From Chaetorhynchus papuensis (taxonomy: Eukaryota; Chordata; Aves; Passeriformes; Rhipiduridae): a DNA stretch of 64,000 nucleotides. The stretch lies in the NCBI GenBank assembly GCA_013396525.1, contig VWYX01000878.1, positions 285,864 to 349,863 on the forward strand. The letters are read 5' to 3'. The first letter of the stretch is position 1; each line of letters begins with the position of its first letter. Below the pieces are notes generated by a model, which was given only the letters and a program-made list of their open reading frames with translations, did no database searches and was not told the origin of the DNA. Shown one piece after another: positions 27,026-40,972 of the stretch. The translations under genes were made by a program, and so were the position numbers.

Positions 27026-30000
27026 CTTTTTTTTTTCCTTCAGGAAACAGCAGATATCTGCATTAGTCAAACTCAGAAAGTACTAAGATAACCTACAGAT
27101 GCAATGAGATTACATGAACTTGTCTGATCAACTGTGTTGTCGAATTTCATTGCTTCTGTGAGTTATCTTGCTTGTTGCCCAGTCGAAGTTTCACTTCCGT
27201 TTCTTGCAAGCATAAGATAAATACCTTAAGAACTGGGTATGTTTGCCACAAACACGATATGGTTATCACCCAGGCTATCACCTCCACTAAGTTAAAAAGC
27301 AATCACTAAACAGAAGTTTAGTAACCTAAATAAATTAACAAGAACTGCTTAAATGACTCACAGCTTATACCCATTAGCTTGTGGACAGAATTATGCAAAA
27401 TGGGCAAACAGAAGACCATCTACTAGAGGTAAAAAGAGTTAATGACTGCAAAAGCAAAATAAAAGAAGGTGAAAAAGGGGAGGGACTTCTCATTTAAACT
27501 TGCACAGAAATAAACCTAGGAAATCCTATCCCTTCTGCACTTAAGTAGTTCTTCAAAACGCTATTTTTTAAATTTGTCACTCCCTCCTGCTTGGTTCTAC
27601 TTTCTAAATTGATTCAGACCAAACACAGAGACAACAAACACAGGTAATTTACATTTCACAAAACCAAGAAAACTCCAGTTATGTCCAACAAAACACAGAA
27701 AGTGTTCAAACTTACATTTTATCCATACAGACTTGTTATCTGTATAAGCTACAAAAGACAAGTATTACATTGAACCACAGAGGAGAGAAAGGTATAATTC
27801 TGAACTACAGAAAGGAACAGCACATTAATTCACATTCATTTCCATCTCCACCGCCACTCCCCAAAGTACTGGTTCCCTCTCCTAAAGCCTTTAGACACAA
27901 AATGAATCTGCTGATGGCAATACTTTAGCTGCCAAAGTCAATGCTGTTCTCTTTAACAGCTTAAGAAGTAGTGAAAGCAGCACTTCCCATCGCTTCCACC
28001 AGCAATGCAGCAAGTCATGTCTCTCACAGCAAGCAGCCAGTTATCAAATACTTCAAAAGGAGGGAAAGGGGAGCTACCCAACGAGCAAAAAATTGTAGAA
28101 CTCACTGAAGAGATCTGATATCTTAGAAGTTGGTGGCATCGTAAAATTTGGATGGCTGATGCATCTTTTTTGCTTTGATCCCCTCTCTAAGTAACGTGCT
28201 TGCCATTTTTCTTAGCAGCAATAATAATGAACACTGGCAAGTTTCACAGCTAACTCTGCAGCCTACAGAATCTTTTCATTCCCTCCCATACTTTTTAAAA
28301 TGTATTTTGTCTTCTCCCCCCTTCATAACCCCCTCCTTTTCCTTTCCTTCTCCTCCACTCTGTTTTATGCTTCACTTCAATGTACTTTCCATGTTTCTGG
28401 CAAATTTTCATTTCAGATTTTAGAACTGCATAATATAACAAAGTAACACTGGCTTCTTTGCAAATTTTACAAAAAGCAAACTAGCATTGCCGTAAAAAAA
28501 AAAGGCACAGATAATATCCTCAGTTGAGTACAAAAAATTGTCTACTTTTTAAGTTTCAAGTTATGCGGTATTTATTAATTTTATGGTATATTTTGCTGGA
28601 TGAGAAAAATCTCCTCTGAAATAGAATTTTGGCGTTTCTTAGCTTTCCAAATCACTATATCCTATTGTCAATAAAATGCTGCATGTGCTGATTCTTTAAG
28701 TAGCTCAAAAGCAGAAAGGTACATACATCCATCTATGAATTTCCATTCAAACCAACTGAGAACAACCTTGAGATTACTGTTTTAAATTTTAACCAAGCAG
28801 AGATGAACGAAGTAGTTTGCATTCATTACATGGAATTTCTTTCCATACTCACAAGATAGCTAATAACTGTAAATCTGACTGAAGCCTAGTTTCCAAACTG
28901 AAAAATGACAAGAGGATTTCAAACATTTAAGAAAAAGGGAGGAGAAAGAAGTCAACAAAGCAGTACCTGTGGCTGAATACATTTGCTATGATCTGATGTA
29001 CTTTTTCATGATACACTGATAACTGGGATTAAAATCAAAGACTTGGCACAGCCAGACAAACAAGAAGATAAAACTACCATGGAAGTATTACCGTCAAGGT
29101 TTTCTTCTTTTCCCCAATTCACAAGGTAACTGCTGCATATAATAAATATATGCCAGGAGAAACAGCTGGAATCTAGAGAGAACAATCTAAAAATTTGAAT
29201 TTTATAAATTCAACCTTCAACACAAAGATCTAAATTTACCGACATATCCAATAACCTCAGGACGAAAGGTTAGGATTTATCAAGATAGCTCTTATTCCCC
29301 AAGCCAGCTCGTGCAACAGAGAACTGATAGTCTCCAGGGAAACCAAAATCCTCTTGGCAGGTCATGCCTGTATATATTTTATACATAACACTTTGCATTA
29401 TATATATGGAAAAGGACAGATACCTTTAGAAATGCTTGAAGGCTTTATTCAGATGTTACCTGCTGGTTTCTGTTTTTTGTCATTTTATATTGCCAGTGTT
29501 TCACGTGCATTTTCCCCTTCTGTTGTAATAGATGATTTAGACTTTCTTGTAAAATCTTATTTAGGATGATACTGTGTGCCAAGTTTGTTTGATTTTTTTA
29601 AAAGCTAGAAAGGGATTTTTCCCAATCCTGTCACTGAAGTCCATGTATTACCCTGTTTCAGATGTTTTCATTTCTTGACTGTATCAACCAATGATATTCC
29701 TTTGCTTCAAAAGGCAGTGGTAGATAACTAAGCACTTAATATTTTAAATTAGATTAAGTAAAGTATCATAGTGACTTTCATCTTTTTATCTTTTTCCTGG
29801 CTTAAAATATAAAATATTTTAGATAAAGAGAAGACACTTCAAAATGATATGTGTTTTTCGTTTGGAAGATAACATATAGTGTAACTTCTCACTGCTCTTT
29901 TGGTCTCCATTAAATAAAAATCCCCTATTTAGAAAAGGCTGTAATTTTTCATAAATGCCTGTTAAATTGTTTTGAGCTTTACTGGTGAAACTAAATAAAT

Positions 30001-31362
30001 GTTAAAACAGCCAAAAATGTAACACACGTCATATAAGCAAGCAAGCAGTGCTACTTGTGTTACTTGAAGTTATACTCTCAATTAGATTCTGGCCCCAGGT
30101 TTAGGAATTTTTGGAAAAGAGAGTTGGGTAAGAGAATGCTACATGATTAAATTCAGTATAAACAGGAGATATTCAGGGGTAGGTAAATTAAATTCAGAGG
30201 AAAGGGTTTATAATGCATTTGTATTTTTTAAAAACACATTACCCTGTAGTAATTCTAAGATGAACACTTCTGTGGACAACTATAGAAAACTCAGAACACA
30301 CAACAGCTGTTAGATTATAAACAGAGTCAAAACTGAGCTATTTAACGCCATCAAAATTTCCAGGAAAATACCAAATTTTAAAAATGAATAAAAGCAAATT
30401 AGATCTGGCTTAGTTTCCAATTGCTAGCCCTGCTTGGGGAACTGCAATGAAAAACCAAATGCAAAACATTCTATAGTATTTATTATTCCTCTCAGCTCTC
30501 CTGCCCCACACTTCTATTTTTTTGTTATATTGATAATGGGAATATATTCCCACCTCTGCTAATTGTAAGAATACCTCTGTCAGGGTATGTAAATTTCATG
30601 TGAAGAGTCTGTGTCTACAAAAGCAAGATCAAGATTTTACTGTCCCAGCAGACCTCGTGTCACCCTCATGAGACCCACTCTCAGTGCCACTGGTGAGCTG
30701 CACTTGGACATCTCGGCTACTCCACAGCATCAAAGGGAGCAATCCAGTTGGAACTGAACCTGTTCTGGTATTTGCAAATGTGGTATCTGCAAAATTTGCA
30801 GGTCTCAAGAGGAAGACCTTGTGGTCCAAATCCTCGTTGTTCAAAATCATCACAGGAAACCCATGACATACTTAACATGCAAAGATTTGCAAGGGAACAT
30901 AAGAAAACATGGCATGGCAGTAATCCCTATCAAGCCAATTCCCCAATGGTTCCTGATTAATTTGGCATGTGGAAGAGCCATGTATTACCCCATTTATGAT
31001 TTTTTAGAGTGACCAGATAAAGTAATTCCAGAAGATACAAAGCTAGAACCACCAAATGGATCAGTTACTTCACAGTGAATTAGGCAAGTGTGAAACAAGC
31101 TAAGGGAGAGTTCCAGCTATCCAAAGAGGACCTATTTTACTGTCCATTCATCTTTGACTTTGCCAACTCTGTTGGAACACAAGGGTGGTCAAAGACCTGA
31201 TTAAGATCAGTACAAGATGAAGTACTTCTTGCTGACTTTTTGCTACCTGCGGTATTATACAAATTCCCACTCAAGTTTTTCTCCATTAGCTAATGAAGAG
31301 TGATTCCTACTAAGAAGCTTTTGTTCTTCAACCTTGCTGCCACAGCCTCAAATTTTCCTTTG

Positions 31363-31380
31363 TTTTTTTTTTTTTTTTTT
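31363..31380. repeat. Poly-T tract (18 nt)
   Basis: An uninterrupted run of 18 T lies in intron 2 with no recognisable retroposon body beside it. Confidence 0.85.
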
Positions 31381-31724
31381 CTTCCCACCCCTTGGATTCC
31401 TCAAGCTGATGAGAAACAGCAATAATGTGGCTACAATGGGGCAATGCACTGGCTCACTGGCCAGCAAGCTGTCAGTGCACATCTTAGTTCTCCTCGCCTT
31501 TCCCTGATTAATAGAGGTCTCTGTCTTCTGCCCAACTGCCAGTTTCCACAAAACTAGGAGCAGCCTAAATTTCTCACAAATTGCTTTGAAATTGTGTGGT
31601 TATAATTATTTGGAGGAATGAGACAGACAGACTGTGAGCCTTTTTTAACTCTCGTTTCCCTAGGAAACCGGTTCAGAAACAAAACATAAAAAAATCCATC
31701 ACACTACCACCTACAAACCCTCTG

Positions 31725-31740
31725 AAAAAAAAAAAAAAAA
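31725..31740. repeat. Poly-A tract (16 nt)
   Basis: An uninterrupted run of 16 A lies about 350 bases from the poly-T at 31363. The two tracts are opposite in sense and flank an AT-moderate segment. Confidence 0.85.
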
Positions 31741-33570
31741 TCCTTGAAAAATAAAGATCTCGAAAGAAAATCCTGCAAAAGGTATTATGGGATATTGCCT
31801 TCTGTAACACCTCTAACAGTGTATTTAACAGTGATGAGGCTTCCACAGAATATTGAAAACTACTAGCAAGCAATAGTTCACCACTGGCACCTAAAAGCAG
31901 TATGTCACTGCCAAACACATCACATCACTTCAACTTGGCAAGAACGCTTGATAGAAAGCCAAAGAGTAGTGGAAAAGGCTGTTAGAAGTTAACAAAGCAC
32001 TTCCCAAAAGTACTGTTTTGTTTTTTTAGGCAAGTCTGCTAGAGCATGGGTGATGGATTTACTAAGGAAAAAAGTTTTTCTTGGCAAAAAAACCCTGCTT
32101 TTTTTGCTTAGAGCAAATTTTCCTGTCACTCTGCAGAATTTGAACTCCTACTCCCTCGTTTCAGAAAAATGTGGCCAGTTTCTGCTTTCAAGTGAAGAAT
32201 TCCCACACACAGTAATACTGATAGCATGGAAATCCATTGTTTAATATGGGTCATGGGAAAATGGCCACAAATTCAAGCATCATTACAATAGAAAGACCAT
32301 AGCAAATTGTATTTTTTTAGTTTATTTTTTTAAGTTTGCAATAAAATGGTTGTTGTTGCAATTTTGTTTGCAAATAGCAACAGAGTATTTCTGCAAGAGT
32401 TTATGAGAAGGCATTGTTTTACCCTTATTTCTCAGTGTAGCTCTGTCAGAAGAAGTGCTGCAACTACAACATTTATTGGAAATTAAAAGGAAAGAAGCAG
32501 AGAAACCTCATCTTCAAAGCTGCTGAGGAACAAATTAATGAAGTAAATATAATCTAATCCCAAAGTAGTAAGTATATGCAATAAAGATGTAACAGATGTC
32601 CTGTCCAACAGGGACAGAATTCTTTCACGGTATGAAGGTGGTAATTAAAAAGCATTATGGAGACAATCTTAAGATCTAAGACTTCCCTTACCCCCTGGAT
32701 AGGATCCCTTTTGGGTTAGTGACATGAAAAATTAATTTCTTAAATGCACATTCTTACTGATTAAGTAATAAAATACAGAGGCAAATAGATGGGTCACTTT
32801 CGCAGTTCTCTTTATAAGGAACAGCAAATAACCTTTACAGGTGGCACAGTGGTGTGTGACAATGCATATTCCCAGTGAGCATACAACAGAACTGCACGCT
32901 GTTACTCCTGTCAGCTCCTCCTTGCACAGACAATACCTCAGAAGCAAACCTGGGAAGAAGTGCAAAGCACAGTGCCTCTATGCCCTGGCTAATATCATTT
33001 TCTTGCTGCTCCTAATGAAGCAACCCAAAGAGAGGTCACAGGCAGCCTCACGTGGCTCTAACTTCTAATCATATGACAGCCCACGTCCAAGACACTTTCA
33101 CTTCTCCCCAGTCCTAAGTGGATTCTGAAAAACAGAGAGAACTATTTCTAACTTCTCTTACATCAAAAAAGGCCAGACCTGCTACTGGCTAATAATGAAA
33201 TATCACTGATAAAGTAGTATGAGTTTTCACCAATGTTTCTGGAAGTGTTCCCTGAAAGTATCTGTTGATAAGAAGACCAATTTTCACAAAAATTTACTAC
33301 AATAAAAAAACCCCAACAAACTAAACAAACAACAATGACAACAAGTAGTACAAGAGTGCAGCTTGAAAACAAAATGTTACAATTATAAAGTGTTGTATTC
33401 ATTGAACATGTGGTGAAGAACAATGAAAATAATCCCACAAAATATGTACAATTTTATCTATTTGATCATTTGAAAGGCTTCATCAAGGCATTCAACCCAG
33501 CTGGAAAAATAGGGTAGAAGGACAGCAGAGAAAGACAGATGCTGCATCTGAGCTGAGCATTCCTAAGTAA

Positions 33571-33600
33571 ATAAACAACAAAAACAAAACAAAACAAAAG
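33571..33600. repeat. (AAAAC)n simple repeat
   Basis: Repeated AAAAC units with some AAC variation make up this 30-base A-rich simple repeat in intron 2. Confidence 0.7.
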
Positions 33601-35775
33601 CAATTCTGACACAGTTCCAACCTTTATGAGACAATAACTTAACAAAAGACCATTTATTCTGTCACTCTCCTTTTGTTCTTTTGTTTTGTGATTTGAGATA
33701 GAAGTAGATGCAAATTTTTTTTTGCTTACTAGTAATCTGTACAATAACTGCTAGTGAATTAACCCATGCAATTTTGGACTATTTGTCAATTCTTTTATCA
33801 GTTGTTATTAAGAAATTCATGAAACAATTGTTCAAGTAGAAGAACACCACAAAGGGCTTATCAAATGAGGAACTACAGTAGTAGACTGCTGTTTATTTAT
33901 ACTTCACTAGTAACCATGTCCTGGCTTATCTCTAACTTCCTCAAAAATCTCACCTGTTTAATTGTAAACCTCATACCTCATTCTCTTTCAGATTTAAGGC
34001 CTTTTATCAATTCATTTGGAAATGCATGGCACCTTTAGGACTTCTCACATCCTTGAATGTCTTTAATTTTTTATGTGCCACATCATACTCAAAAGCCTCT
34101 GTATCCTCAGACTGAGATGAACTCTTTCAACTGATGACTGTTTAACAGAGATAGATAATATTTTTGCAGTTCTTAACTCACCTGATGACTGTCAAACTTG
34201 TCTTTCGTGTGCTGATCAAGAGCTGCAGCTCACAGCAAAGGCTTAATGAGATTCTCTTCCCCTTGAAAGGACTGTTTCTTTCAAGAAGAACCTGTAGCTA
34301 ATCACTGCAAGTCTCAAGTTGAGAGAATGATTATCTGGGGGGAGAAGGAAGCTGTGAGTTCTGTACAATTCAACTAAAGAGAGCTCCACTTAAATGAAAT
34401 GAGCAGGTTTTGCAAAAACCACTTGGCTGGGAAGCCTTAAGCTTGCAGTTCCTGTGCAAGATCTTATCACAGTGCATGGGTTACCACGTACCAGGAAGAG
34501 TTCACTACAGTGGCTGCTGAGCAAGCATCGGACTCAGCCAAAACTTCTGATGTGCCACCCCGTATCTTGGAAACTCCGTGCCACTGCTGCTTTTCCTAAG
34601 ATTATCTCAGTGTGTCACAAGTATCAAATCATTTGCAAAAACATGACTGCACATAAACCAAGCGTCCGCTGGGCGTGCAACCTGCATCACAGAAGGCAGG
34701 CTGCAATTTCATGTAGTAATTGCATCACTTGGACTCCTCTTAAGTCCAGGATATTACCTCCTTGTATGACTGCAAGAAGATAAAACCAAGTCACTGAGAC
34801 TGTTTAAGACACAGGACAAAAATATGCAACACGTGGCAGGGTTTTGCCAAGATACCTGAAGGAATGCCAAAGGAGCTAGCTGGGGAACTGGAAGCAAGAC
34901 TAGCACAGTGTTTGGCAAATACTAGTAAGCTCTTGTCCTCTACAGAAGCCATGAACATATTTCCAGGCTGCCTCATCGCTCAAAGAGAAGGCCACAATCT
35001 GGAGGCCTGGATCAATCTTTAGCAGCTTTGTAATACGTTATGGCTGCAAGATAGCAATGATCAAATGGTATTTCACCAAGTGATTACGCTGAAGAATCCT
35101 GATATTGCTGCAGACTAGCCACGAACCAGCAATCTCCTGGAATGCAGCACCAAACTGGGACCTATGGCAAAAAGATGCATTATACCAGGCCCAATGTGAG
35201 ATGTTTGCCTGGCAGTATATTTACATCTTCTACAGACTTACTAGGCTACCTATCACCTGTGCACATACACACAGGCACTGAAAAACAAAACAGTAACAAA
35301 GGTTTCAGGCAGATAAAGCACTTTACAGACACAGGATCAATGCCTCTATATACCAAGTCAAGGTAAAGAAAATGCAGGTCAGGCATTCACACACAAAACC
35401 CATGCAAATGCTGTAAAAACACTAACCTGAAGAACAGTTAACATTGAGACAATCATTAAGGTTTGCAAACTACATTATTTTGCTGAGTACAATATTTGCA
35501 ACCTCAACTGAAATTGCAGTCATAATTATGCTTGTTGCTAAAGCAACAATTCTATGTATTTACAGAATGGGGCAAAGAAAGGAGAAATTGTGCAGTTTCC
35601 ATGATAGAATCAAACTACCTAAATGTTCTCAGGTTATTCTTTAAACAAAATTTAAATTGAATGCTGATCTTTTCTAGAAATGATAAGAGTTTTAAGGTTT
35701 AAAGTGAGCTTTCCCCTGTCCAATAATGAAATAAGTCTAACACACTCAGAGGATGTTTTTCATGTCACTCAGATT

Positions 35776-35805
35776 AAAAAAAAAATAATAATAATAAAAA
35801 AAAAA
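35776..35805. repeat. (A)n(ATA)n A-rich simple repeat
   Basis: Two homopolymer A runs flank four or five AAT units. Confidence 0.8.
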
Positions 35806-36199
35806 GTTGTCATGAAAGACCCAAAAAGGGATCTGAATCCAGAAATGTAGGTTGCCTTCTTCAGAAAAAGACCACGTGCCTGTCTATGCATGATACGATG
35901 GGTTTTATATAGGCAGAACTTGATAGCAAATCTTGTCAGAATGACAGCCGCAGTCCCTGCCGGGCTTCATTGATACAACACAACAAAAAGGCATCCCTCT
36001 GGCACTGGAAAGCTCCCAAAACACTGAAAACTCATGCAAGGCCATGTCTTCTCTTCCTGCTAAACATGTCAAATGCTATCTGTCCCTCTACTTTTACACT
36101 CATGACCCTCAAATTTTTTTAGTTTATGTATTCAGCTACTCCTGTCCTTTTATATTTTTTCCCTATTTCATCTGCTCTATTTTCTCCTGATGCCCACTC

Positions 36200-38760
36200 C
36201 TTTCTGAAGATCTCTTTCCACCACAGACGGGTGCTCACATCAAGTGAGCAGGGCAGAGTGTCAGCCTAACATCTCCCTCTTAGGCTTCCAGACACAGCGA
36301 GGTGCTGCTGCAAAGTCCCCTCCCTCTCCAAACACAGGGGAACACAGCAATGGCATTACACACAATGTCTGGGGTCTCCATATCCACGACCTACAACTGG
36401 TCCAAGCCAGGGTGGTTCTACGTCTCTGGAAGACACAGGCGGCAGACGCTTTCAGGGCGGTGCCCTTTCCTTCTGCACTCATGAAAGGCCAACTGGCCCC
36501 ATACCCCCTTAGGGGAACAGCAGCACCAACATGGTCCTGCTCCTGGAGCTCTTCTTAGCTCTGTGTGTGATCCGCTGCAGAGATACTCACAGCATGGACG
36601 CCTCATTTTGTGCCAGGGGAGGTGCTATTCAATGGAAGGATGTTGGAAGATTTGCTTTTATTCCCCATGTCAACGTGCAGCCCACAGACAGGGTGCATAC
36701 CTCTCACTTCTCCCCATGACTGGAAGCGCAATGCCAGGCACCAAAGCTGGGCTATTTTTTGTTCCAGTTAATTCTCTGGTCATGCTGGTCCCTGGGGAAA
36801 TGTTTCTTGTGTAGGTGGTATCAGCACCCCATCATCCTTTTTCCTTGTCTTTGTCCCTGCTCCTGGAGTTCCAGATTCCACTTTCCTTCCTTGTTTTCCT
36901 TACCACTTTCCTTGTAACTTTGGGCCATGCTTGTCTTGCCTGACAATAAAGTTAGCCAATATGTTACTTGAACTCCTTTTCTGCCCCATTGCTGCTTAGC
37001 TGCAGCTGTGCCTTCCACTCCACTTTTTCAGTGGATAAGCCTTAAGTGTCTGTGTTGTCTGGGGCACAGCAGCAGGAAAGCTATGGCAGGAAGCCTGGGC
37101 TAGGGATGTTATAGCTCATCATAAGGCTGACAGATATCTTGATTGCTGCTTTTTTTTGTGGGAAAGAGTGTGGAGGCAGTTTCTAGGATTGAAGGATTCT
37201 GGCTATGAAGACCCTTTGGAGCTTCATACGAGCTGACATGTCAGCTGAGTGTTGACAGCCTATCAAGCAGCTGACAGGGCACGGTCCTCTGAACGGGATG
37301 CTTCAGCCAAAAGTCTAGGAAGAGGACTGGCAGGCCATTTCCTCTGCAAGCTACAAGAAAAGCAGGGAAGGAACAGATGCTTCCCAGGGAGAAATACATG
37401 TTTGCTTGTTGAGAGTAGGGGGGAGCTGATCTCCGTACTGCAGGACTTGAGCAGACTGTACTTCTCCCCTTCCTTCTACTTTATCCCCTCTCTCCAAGAC
37501 AGGGGAGCAGAAGGACGGACTTTATCATCGTTCCTTCTGTCAGTTCTCCCTCCTTTATCACTTCTCATAAGAGCAGGGCACAAGTTTGACTCTCACCCCT
37601 CCCTTTTCCCACATGGTGTGCTGCTGCTGCTACTTTTCAGCCATGTTTTTCCTTAGCAAAAACACTCAGTCTGAAGCCTGTTACAATTCCTGAGGGACAC
37701 TGAACTAGCAGCCAAAGGCATCCGCCAACAGGGAGAAAAAGTCAAAACAGGCACTGAAAGTCAGGCAAGAGACAAAGTAAATATGCCCATACAAAAAGGA
37801 TAAACAGCCAAATGCCACCAGGAAAAGACTGCATCACCTCACTTCTAGACACCGAGCTCTGTGAGATTCTCTGCAGGAGCAGTGTTTGGAACAATGTTTG
37901 CTGGATGACACTGCAGACCTTGATCATGACTTTGCCCACTGCAAACCTGCCCTCCCTCAGGGTTTGGACTCCCAAAATTTCATCCAACGATGGCAAAGTC
38001 ACAGCAGTAGCTTGTACAACAGCAAATTCTGACCTACCACACCATCCTCAGTGCAGAGACACAAGCACGAGCCCTATCAGTCCAACTTTGTGTCCCACAC
38101 CCGTGGTACCCTCCCCAGTGGGTGTAGGGCAGAGCACACAGAAGAGTGAAAACTCATAAACGCAATACACAGTCCATGTCTTCATCCTCAGACAAAGGTA
38201 GGGAGGAAGCAGGAGGCAGTCAGCTCATGTGGAGTGTGCTCACAGAGCAGCTGCCACAGCTGCCAGTGGCAAAAAGGAGTCAGGAGAAGTCATCAGGCAG
38301 TAGCTGCAATGGTAGCATGTATGAAAATGCAGGAACAAATGTAGAACAGAAGTCAGACGTGTTTCTGAATGTGGAATCTCTTTACAAGTGTCACTTGGGC
38401 AGAGCAATGACAAGCACAGTCATAAGCGTGAGACAGACACTGGGACAAAACGGCACGTCCTGGAGTGGCCCCCAGAAGGGCTCGCAAGCCAGACAGGAGC
38501 ATTTTTCAGATACTTTTCCTGCAGGCTGCTCTGAAACACGTGTTGTGGCATGTCCAGTGTACAGGAGGACGTGTAAATTTTCTCCAAATAAAACCCTCAA
38601 ATGCATTTAATGGGGAGTGTAAACTCCCCACGAGTAACTGCCCCAACCTGGCTGGCTGCTTCTCTTGCCCCACACTACTGGCTTAAGACAATGCACAGAC
38701 TGATACCACACACTTTCTTCTGCTGTGTGGACCCTCGGACCCGACCCACCAAGACACTGT
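36200..38760. other. Less AT-rich block of unknown origin in RFTN1 intron 2
   Basis: For about 2.5 kb the composition is visibly richer in G and C than the surrounding intron. Open frames reach 104 codons (36244-36558), 135 codons (37249-37656), 115 codons (37812-38159) and 154 codons (38146-38610), all on the plus strand, opposite to RFTN1. None resembles a protein family I recognise and there is no repeated domain or obvious signal peptide. An AATAAA lies at about 36943. The block could be a diverged retroelement, an antisense non-coding transcript or a regulatory region. I cannot assign it. Confidence 0.4.
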
Positions 38761-40863
38761 TATAGGCTATATGAAACAGCCAAATGTTGACACCATTTCC
38801 ATCACAACAGAGACTCTTTATTCTTCACACTGGAACATGAGGAATATAAATGCAATCATTAAAAAAAAAATCCAGCACAACCAATGTACATCTGTTCGGT
38901 GCTTTCAGTATCTCAAGGTCAGGAGCAGTCAACACCAGAAGTTCCTTTTTTTCTTTTAAAGGGGCTATGCTCCACTCAGGATGAACCAATTCTAAACCTT
39001 TCATTTGCATGAGATCTTAGCCAAACATAAATAATTTATTTTGTAAATAAGAACTCAATTACAATACTGCATAGGTTTTATACATTATCCTTTATGTGAA
39101 TGATTTCAAGGAATTTGTAGCAACAAGTTCTAAAAAGACTCAGCAGATTACTACAGAGATGACTCCTAATCACTTCTCTCCCATAATAAAACCATGAGGC
39201 TTTTACTATTTGAAGTTATACGTTTGAAGTTACTTGATCTCCTGCTCCAGTTAAACACAGGGGAAGTTTTGCTTCTGAGAAAACAGGATTGGGCCCCTGT
39301 GGCTTGAAGAATGTCACCATTCCATCAGAAATGCCTGTCTGCCAGCCTTGCAGACTGCCAAGTCTGGTTCCTTGGCTCTTGAACAGCATCAGGAGGATGA
39401 AAACCACATGAAGATTGGAAAAATGTGCAAAGCCAGAGGCCAAAGAAAAGACACGGCCACTCAGAAAGATCACGTGCAGTTCCTGAGGTGCTGATTGAAA
39501 GAAAAGGTTTATTGGAAGTTGAGAGCTCTTTTTAGACAGTATCTGTACTTTTCCATGATGTGAGTAAATGACAGCATTTGTGTAAATGTGATGTATGGAA
39601 TGCATCTCTTGGAAGAACTCAGCAACTATATTAAGAACCTTGAGCTAACACAGTAGGTAAAATGAGTGACTACATGGTAAGAATGGAGTATTATAGGAAT
39701 CCAATCCTCAGTCTAAGAATGGGTGCAGACTAGAAAGTTAGCACCCACGTGACTATTGTGGCACACATTTTTCGACAACGTGAAACATACATAAATAGAA
39801 CATCCTGCAGATGTTCCTTTCCTCCCTAGTCCATTTTTGTTTAAAAACCCATTGTTTAAAAACACAAGCAGAATCCACACAGAAAGAGTGGCTATGACAC
39901 TGCTAGATGTACTCGGGCTTCCATAAAAGCGTCTAAAAGAAAACTATGTTTCCAATCACGGGTTGAAAATACAGTTCCAAAATACATCATACTCATATTC
40001 TTTAACATATTTGAGATGTTCTAATATACATACCATATTTTATCTAAGGTTTCATCTTCTATGAATAGAAACCTTTCATCATCATCAGTCTATAATGTAT
40101 TATTCCAACACAAAATAGCTGGATCTTGAGGGGACAAGAAATGCCAGCAAACTCTAGGCTTTTTTACATTTGAAATTTTGTGAATGGTACATCTTTTCTG
40201 CAGGTATGTAACTGTTAAGATATGGGCTAGGATAGTTAATTCGTAATATTGACCAGCTTCTTGCTTTGAAGGCCATGATCTAACCACCAGCACAATGGAC
40301 TGCCCAGGACTTATTCCCAGTTCTGTCACCGTCATCACAGGACTTTAGATAAAGCTCTTTGCACTTTCTGTTGTGGTGTAATTAAGCGTAGCCATAAAGC
40401 AAAACTTAAGTGATTGAAAGGTCATATCCCCATGAATTACCCCTCTCAATGATATATGTGCATAAAATACAATACATACGTGTGTCTGTGTATTGCACAC
40501 CTCCCTGATGTGCAGATACAGAATATATATAAACATTAGAAGAAAAAGTGTGTGCAAGCAGTCTATTACACAAGGATCTAGATGCAATAATTATGGAAAG
40601 CAGAGCTTCCATTTAGAAACTAAAATATGTCTCACAGTCATGCATCCTTATTTAAAAAACAGTAAAGTTCAAATCTAATGACTCTTTCCAGCAATTATAT
40701 TTATGATGTAATTTATGGCATTTATTAAACTCCTAACATATGGAATGCTCCTTTTATGTCAAATTGCAAGTTTCCCAAGACACGCAAGTGAATTTTATAA
40801 ACTGCTACAGCAGGAACATTTCATTCTGCTGTGACTTACAGTGGCAAGTCCTGAAGGGTTACT

Positions 40864-40972
40864 GGAGCAAACCAGTGTTGAGGGTTTGATCCCTGTGTGG
40901 GCCATTCACTTAAGAGTTGGATTCAGTGATCCTTGGGGATCCCCTCCAATCCAGAATATTCTGTGATTCTCT
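40864..40972 (+). mobile_element. 5'-truncated tRNA-Ile/CR1-tailed SINE (TguSINE1-like)
   Basis: The sequence GGTTTGATCC at 40883-40892 fits a Pol III B-box. It is followed by CTGTGTGGGCCA, which resembles the end of a tRNA-Ile (TPsiC arm and acceptor). A CR1-like tail follows: CATTCACTTAAGAGTTGGAT, GTGATCCTTGG, CCTCCAAT, ending AATATTCTGTGATTCT. This tRNA-Ile head plus CR1 tail is the architecture of TguSINE1, a family reported from passerine birds. The A-box half is missing or unrecognisable, so this copy is truncated and inactive. Confidence 0.72.

Noticed and set aside
34454..34783. 109-codon plus-strand frame in intron 2
   Set aside because: No family resemblance and ordinary intron context; likely chance.
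38146..38610. 154-codon plus-strand frame
   Set aside because: Not recognised as any protein and has no supporting promoter or splice evidence. Kept only as part of the unexplained block at 36200-38760.
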